Assembly: GCF_002095435.2 (NCBI RefSeq)
Contig: NZ_MJEJ02000054.1
Span: forward strand, 124,001 to 188,000
Direction: 5' to 3'
DNA: 64,000 bases
DNA from: Williamsia sp. 1138
Lineage (GTDB): Bacteria; Actinomycetota; Actinomycetes; Mycobacteriales; Mycobacteriaceae
Shown piece after piece: positions 61,026-64,000 of this stretch (the first letter of the stretch is position 1; the number at the start of each line of letters is the position of its first letter). The position numbers and the translations under genes are program-made. Under the pieces are notes generated by a model. That model worked only from the letters and a program-made list of their open reading frames with translations, had not been told where the DNA came from and did not search any database.

Positions 61026-62228
61026 GTGGATTTCTCCTACTCCGCCCGTACCGAGGAACTGCTCATCAGCCTCGAGAGCTTCATGGACCAGCATGTCTAT
61101 CCCGCCGAAAAGGTCTACGACGCCCAGATAGCCGCCAATGACAACCCGCACGAGCAACCGCAGATCATGCGGGACCTGCAGGCAAAGGCCCGAGAACTCG
61201 GACTGTGGAATCTGTTCATGACCCATGACGGTCTCGGCGCCGGCCTGACGAACCTCGAATACGCCCCGCTCGCAGAGGTCGTGGGCCGCTCCATCATCGG
61301 CAACGAGACCATCAACTGCTCCGCACCCGATACGGGCAACATGGAGATCCTCGCCATGTTCGGCACCGAAGCGCAGAAAGAGCAGTGGCTCAAACCCCTG
61401 CTGAACTGCAGCATTCGGTCCGCATTCGCGATGACCGAACCAGAGGTGGCGAGTTCGGATGCCACCAACATCACCTCGACCATCCTGCGCGACGGGGACG
61501 ACTACGTTCTCAACGGCCGCAAGTGGTACACCTCCGGCGTCCTGGACCCGGACTGCAAGCTCATAATCTTCATGGGCAAATCAGACCCCGAAGGTCCAAC
61601 GTACCGGCAGCAGAGCATGATCCTGGTACCCGCCGACGCTCCCGGCGTCGAGGTCCTTCGCGATCTGCCGATGTTCGGCTTCAAAGACCGCCTCGGACAC
61701 GGCGAAGTCCAGTTCACAGACGTGCGGGTGCCCGCGACGAACATGCTCGGCGCCGAGGGCGACGGGTTCGCCATCGCGCAGGGACGACTCGGCCCCGGCC
61801 GCATGCACTACGCCATGCGCGCCATCGGCATGGCCGAGCGCGCGCTCGAGATGATGTGCCGACGCTCGATCGACCGTGTTGCGTTCGGCGGACCGCTGGC
61901 AAGCCAGGGAGTGGTTCGGGAGTGGATCGCCCGGAGCCGCATCGAAATCGATCAGATCCGCCTCCTCGTCCTCAAGTCGTCCTGGTTGATGGACACCAAG
62001 GGCAATGCGTCGGCACGCTCCGAGGTCGCGGCCATCAAGGTCTCGGCTATGGAGGTCGCGCACAACGTGGTCAACCGCGCCGTGCAGACCTTCGGCGCCG
62101 CCGGCGTCAGCGACGACACGATCCTCGCCCGCCTGCACGCCATCACCCGCGCGCTCCAGATCGCGGATGGCCCCAATGAAGTGCACCTGCGTACGATCGC
62201 CCGACTGGAATTGAAGAAATACAAATGA
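61026..62228 (+). CDS. ACAD11-like acyl-CoA dehydrogenase
   Basis: A 400-residue flavoenzyme of the ACAD10/11 branch. Branch features are the start MDFSYSARTEELLISLESFMDQHVYPAEK, AFAMTEPEVASSDATNITSTILRDGDDYVLNGRKWYTSG and the ending IADGPNEVHLRTIARLELKKYK. In ACAD11-type systems this domain processes the phosphorylated 4-hydroxyacyl-CoA made by the kinase domain; here the two are separate neighbouring genes, 24 bases apart. It overlaps the following SDR gene by four bases. CACAGGAG precedes the GTG start at 61026 by about seven bases. Confidence 0.94.
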   Translation: MDFSYSARTEELLISLESFMDQHVYPAEKVYDAQIAANDNPHEQPQIMRDLQAKARELGLWNLFMTHDGLGAGLTNLEYAPLAEVVGRSIIGNETINCSAPDTGNMEILAMFGTEAQKEQWLKPLLNCSIRSAFAMTEPEVASSDATNITSTILRDGDDYVLNGRKWYTSGVLDPDCKLIIFMGKSDPEGPTYRQQSMILVPADAPGVEVLRDLPMFGFKDRLGHGEVQFTDVRVPATNMLGAEGDGFAIAQGRLGPGRMHYAMRAIGMAERALEMMCRRSIDRVAFGGPLASQGVVREWIARSRIEIDQIRLLVLKSSWLMDTKGNASARSEVAAIKVSAMEVAHNVVNRAVQTFGAAGVSDDTILARLHAITRALQIADGPNEVHLRTIARLELKKYK

Positions 62229-62983
62229 GCACAGCGTATTTGGATGGCAAGGTCGCACTGGTCACCGGCGCCAGCCGCGGTCTCGGACTGGCGATCGCCC
62301 GCGGGCTGCGCGATGCCGGCGCCACCGTGATCGTCTCGAGCCGCAAACTCGAGGCCTGCGAGGCCGCTGTCCGGAGCCTCGGCGATACCGGGCCGGGCAG
62401 CGCTCACCCGTTCGCACTGCACGTCGGCAAATGGGAGTCGATCGAACCGGCCGTCGACGAGATCATCGCCACGTACGGCAGCCTCGACGTCGTCGTCAAC
62501 AACGCTGGTATCGCACCGCTGGCCGAGAATCTGGTGTCGGTGACAGAGTCTTTGTGGGACAAGACCATCGAGGTCAATCTCAAGGGGCCGTTCCGGCTGA
62601 TGGCAGTCGCCGGTGCACGTATGGTGGCCGCCGGCGGCGGTTCCATCATCAACATCTCCAGCATCGGAGCGGTACGACCGAGTCCGCCGGAGGCGATGTA
62701 CGCGGCGGCCAAGAACGGGCTCAACGCCCTGACGATGGCCTACGCGCAGGAGTACGGTCCGACGGTTCGCGTGAATTGCATCATGCCGGGCGGATTCGCC
62801 ACCGACATGGCCGAGAACTGGGACGACGAGTTCATCGGCAAGATCGTCGACCGCCTGCCCGCCGGTCGTCTGGGCAATCCCGACGAGATCGCCGGCCTCG
62901 TGACACACCTCGCGGGCGACGCCGCGGGATACACCACCGGCGCCATCATCCCGGTCGACGGCGGCCGGACCGCGGTCTACTGA
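62225..62983 (+). CDS. Short-chain dehydrogenase/reductase
   Basis: A 252-residue classical SDR. NAD(P) loop TGASRGLGLAIA, NNAG motif (VVVNNAGIA), catalytic Ser in IINISSIGAV and YAAAK (Tyr and Lys). The Arg-Lys pair after the second strand (VSSRKLEAC) suggests NADP. The C-terminal GAIIPVDGGRTAVY is typical. It probably oxidises or reduces a hydroxy/keto acyl-CoA intermediate of the island. ATGA overlap with the ACAD11-like gene. Confidence 0.94.
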   Translation: MSTAYLDGKVALVTGASRGLGLAIARGLRDAGATVIVSSRKLEACEAAVRSLGDTGPGSAHPFALHVGKWESIEPAVDEIIATYGSLDVVVNNAGIAPLAENLVSVTESLWDKTIEVNLKGPFRLMAVAGARMVAAGGGSIINISSIGAVRPSPPEAMYAAAKNGLNALTMAYAQEYGPTVRVNCIMPGGFATDMAENWDDEFIGKIVDRLPAGRLGNPDEIAGLVTHLAGDAAGYTTGAIIPVDGGRTAVY

Positions 62984-62999
62984 GGACGAGGGGAAGACA

Positions 63000-63788
63000 T
63001 TGACAGACAACACTTCCGTCGCAGTATCGACGCCCGCAGAACTGTTCGATCTGAGCGGTCGGGTCGCCGTTGTCACGGGTGCATCCTCGGGTCTCGGCCT
63101 GGGATTCGCCCGCACACTCGCGGCAGCGGGCGCCACCGTGTACGCCGCTGCCCGGCGACTCGAACGACTCGAAGAACTGGCCGCAACCGACCCCCGCATC
63201 GTCCCGATTCGGTGCGACGTCACTGTGGACGCCGACCGTAGAGAACTCGTCGACCGCGCGCTACGCGAATCCGGGCGCCTCGACATCCTGGTCAACAACG
63301 CCGGCCGCCCCGGTCCCCCATTCGCCGAGGACGAGACCGTCGACGGCTTCAACTCCGTGATGGAGCTCAACCTGGTGGCGGGGTTCCACCTGGCCACCTA
63401 TGCCGCAACACAATTGCCCGAAGGGAGCGGTGCCTCGTTCATCAACATCTCCTCGGTCATCGGGCTGGTGTCCACGGCGCCGATCGGGGGCGCCAGCTAC
63501 GCGGCCTCGAAGGCCGGGACGCTGGGCCTGACGCGTGAACTCGCCGGCCAATGGGGCCGCCGTGGGATCCGGGTCAATGCGGTCGTTCCCGGATGGTTTG
63601 ATACCGAGATGACCGATGGTTTGTTCGAGAACGAGAAGTCCGCCGGCTGGGTGCGTCGTAACACCATGCTGGGCCGCGGCGGCGTCGACGGCGAGATCAA
63701 CGGCGCCGTCTTGTTTCTCGCGTCCGATGCATCGTCGTACATGACCGGCCAGACCCTCATCGTCGACGGCGGATGGACCGCCCGCTGA
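63000..63788 (+). CDS. Short-chain dehydrogenase/reductase
   Basis: A 262-residue classical SDR. TGASSGLGLGFA loop, DILVNNAGRPG, catalytic Ser in FINISSVIGLV and YAASK. The second strand ends YAAARRLERL, suggesting NADP. The TTG at 63000 is supported by GAGGGGAAG about four bases upstream; the coding character begins there. It follows the other SDR by 16 bases and its stop overlaps the next start by one base. Confidence 0.93.
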   Translation: MTDNTSVAVSTPAELFDLSGRVAVVTGASSGLGLGFARTLAAAGATVYAAARRLERLEELAATDPRIVPIRCDVTVDADRRELVDRALRESGRLDILVNNAGRPGPPFAEDETVDGFNSVMELNLVAGFHLATYAATQLPEGSGASFINISSVIGLVSTAPIGGASYAASKAGTLGLTRELAGQWGRRGIRVNAVVPGWFDTEMTDGLFENEKSAGWVRRNTMLGRGGVDGEINGAVLFLASDASSYMTGQTLIVDGGWTAR

Positions 63789-64000
63789 TGTTGGCGGTAC
63801 AGCTCATCGCGTGGGGCGAATCTCCGCAATTGCGGGAGATTTCGAAGCCGCAACCCACGGGCGATGAACTTCTGCTGGAGGTCGGCGCGGTCGGCCTGTG
63901 CCGCTCGGATCTCCACGTCATGGACGCCGACGCCGGCCGATTCGACTACCCCCTTCCCCTCACCCTCGGCCACGAGGTCGCGGGAACGGTGGTGGCGGTG
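63788..64000 (+). CDS. Zinc-type medium-chain alcohol dehydrogenase (C-terminus cut by window edge)
   Basis: Only 71 codons are visible. They show the N-terminal catalytic domain of an MDR alcohol dehydrogenase: VGAVGLCRSDLHVMDADAG with the first zinc ligand Cys, and PLTLGHEVAGTVV with the GHE zinc-ligand motif. The ATG shares its A with the TGA of the preceding SDR, so it belongs to the same operon. Substrate is unknown. Confidence 0.92.
   Translation, partial: MLAVQLIAWGESPQLREISKPQPTGDELLLEVGAVGLCRSDLHVMDADAGRFDYPLPLTLGHEVAGTVVAV

Overview
The window is GC-rich DNA from a mycolic-acid-containing actinobacterium, most likely Gordonia or a close relative. The main evidence is a block that matches, by memory of gene order, the Mycobacterium tuberculosis neighbourhood Rv0206c-Rv0211: mmpL3, a NYN-domain gene, trmB, two P-loop-like hypothetical genes and GTP-dependent PEP carboxykinase. 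GTG and TTG starts, ATGA/GTGA stop-start overlaps and many TetR and acyl-CoA genes fit the same group. No tRNA, rRNA, CRISPR array, insertion sequence or prophage was seen.

1-24.7 kb is largely core genome: an FtsX/LolD-type ABC exporter (cut by the left edge), pckG, two degenerate P-loop genes facing trmB-NYN-mmpL3, a TMEM175-like channel, an alpha/beta hydrolase divergent from a TetR gene, a large DUF2339 membrane protein, an operon of AI-2E-type permease plus MacS-like kinase and NarL-type regulator, an LPG-synthase-type membrane protein, DUF3054, and an ECF41 (SigJ) sigma factor divergent from an NmrA-like oxidoreductase that carries an ECF41-type promoter.

24.7-36.6 kb is mixed: a TetR gene, a penicillin-binding-like lipoprotein without the usual catalytic motifs, pirin, a taurine/sulfonate-type ABC importer behind a cysteine-containing leader peptide and hairpin, a PAS-ANTAR and a GAF-ANTAR protein flanking a Zmp1-like M13 peptidase and an L,D-transpeptidase, and a meta-cleavage-type hydrolase behind a KstR-like operator.

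36.7-49.6 kb holds a TetR gene, a branched-chain-amino-acid-type ABC importer with fused permeases, an SGNH hydrolase, fadB and fadA, and a fused double TetR regulator translationally coupled to a class III adenylate cyclase.

49.6-64 kb is a CoA-dependent catabolic island: an old-yellow-enzyme-type reductase, MFS transporter, MDR reductase, two SnoaL-like proteins, three acyl-CoA dehydrogenases, a crotonase, a DUF35/thiolase pair, an APH-type kinase, two SDRs and an alcohol dehydrogenase cut by the right edge. Most + strand genes overlap by a few bases. The APH kinase next to an ACAD11-like dehydrogenase suggests 4-hydroxyacyl-CoA processing, and the DUF35/thiolase pair suggests retro-aldol or thiolytic cleavage. 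Three intergenic gaps share TGAAC/GTTCA half-sites, suggesting one unseen regulator. The substrate is unknown.

Long bipartite palindromes of unrelated sequence lie just after several stop codons (13.9, 17.9, 33.8 and 49.6 kb) and look like large, often bidirectional, terminators.
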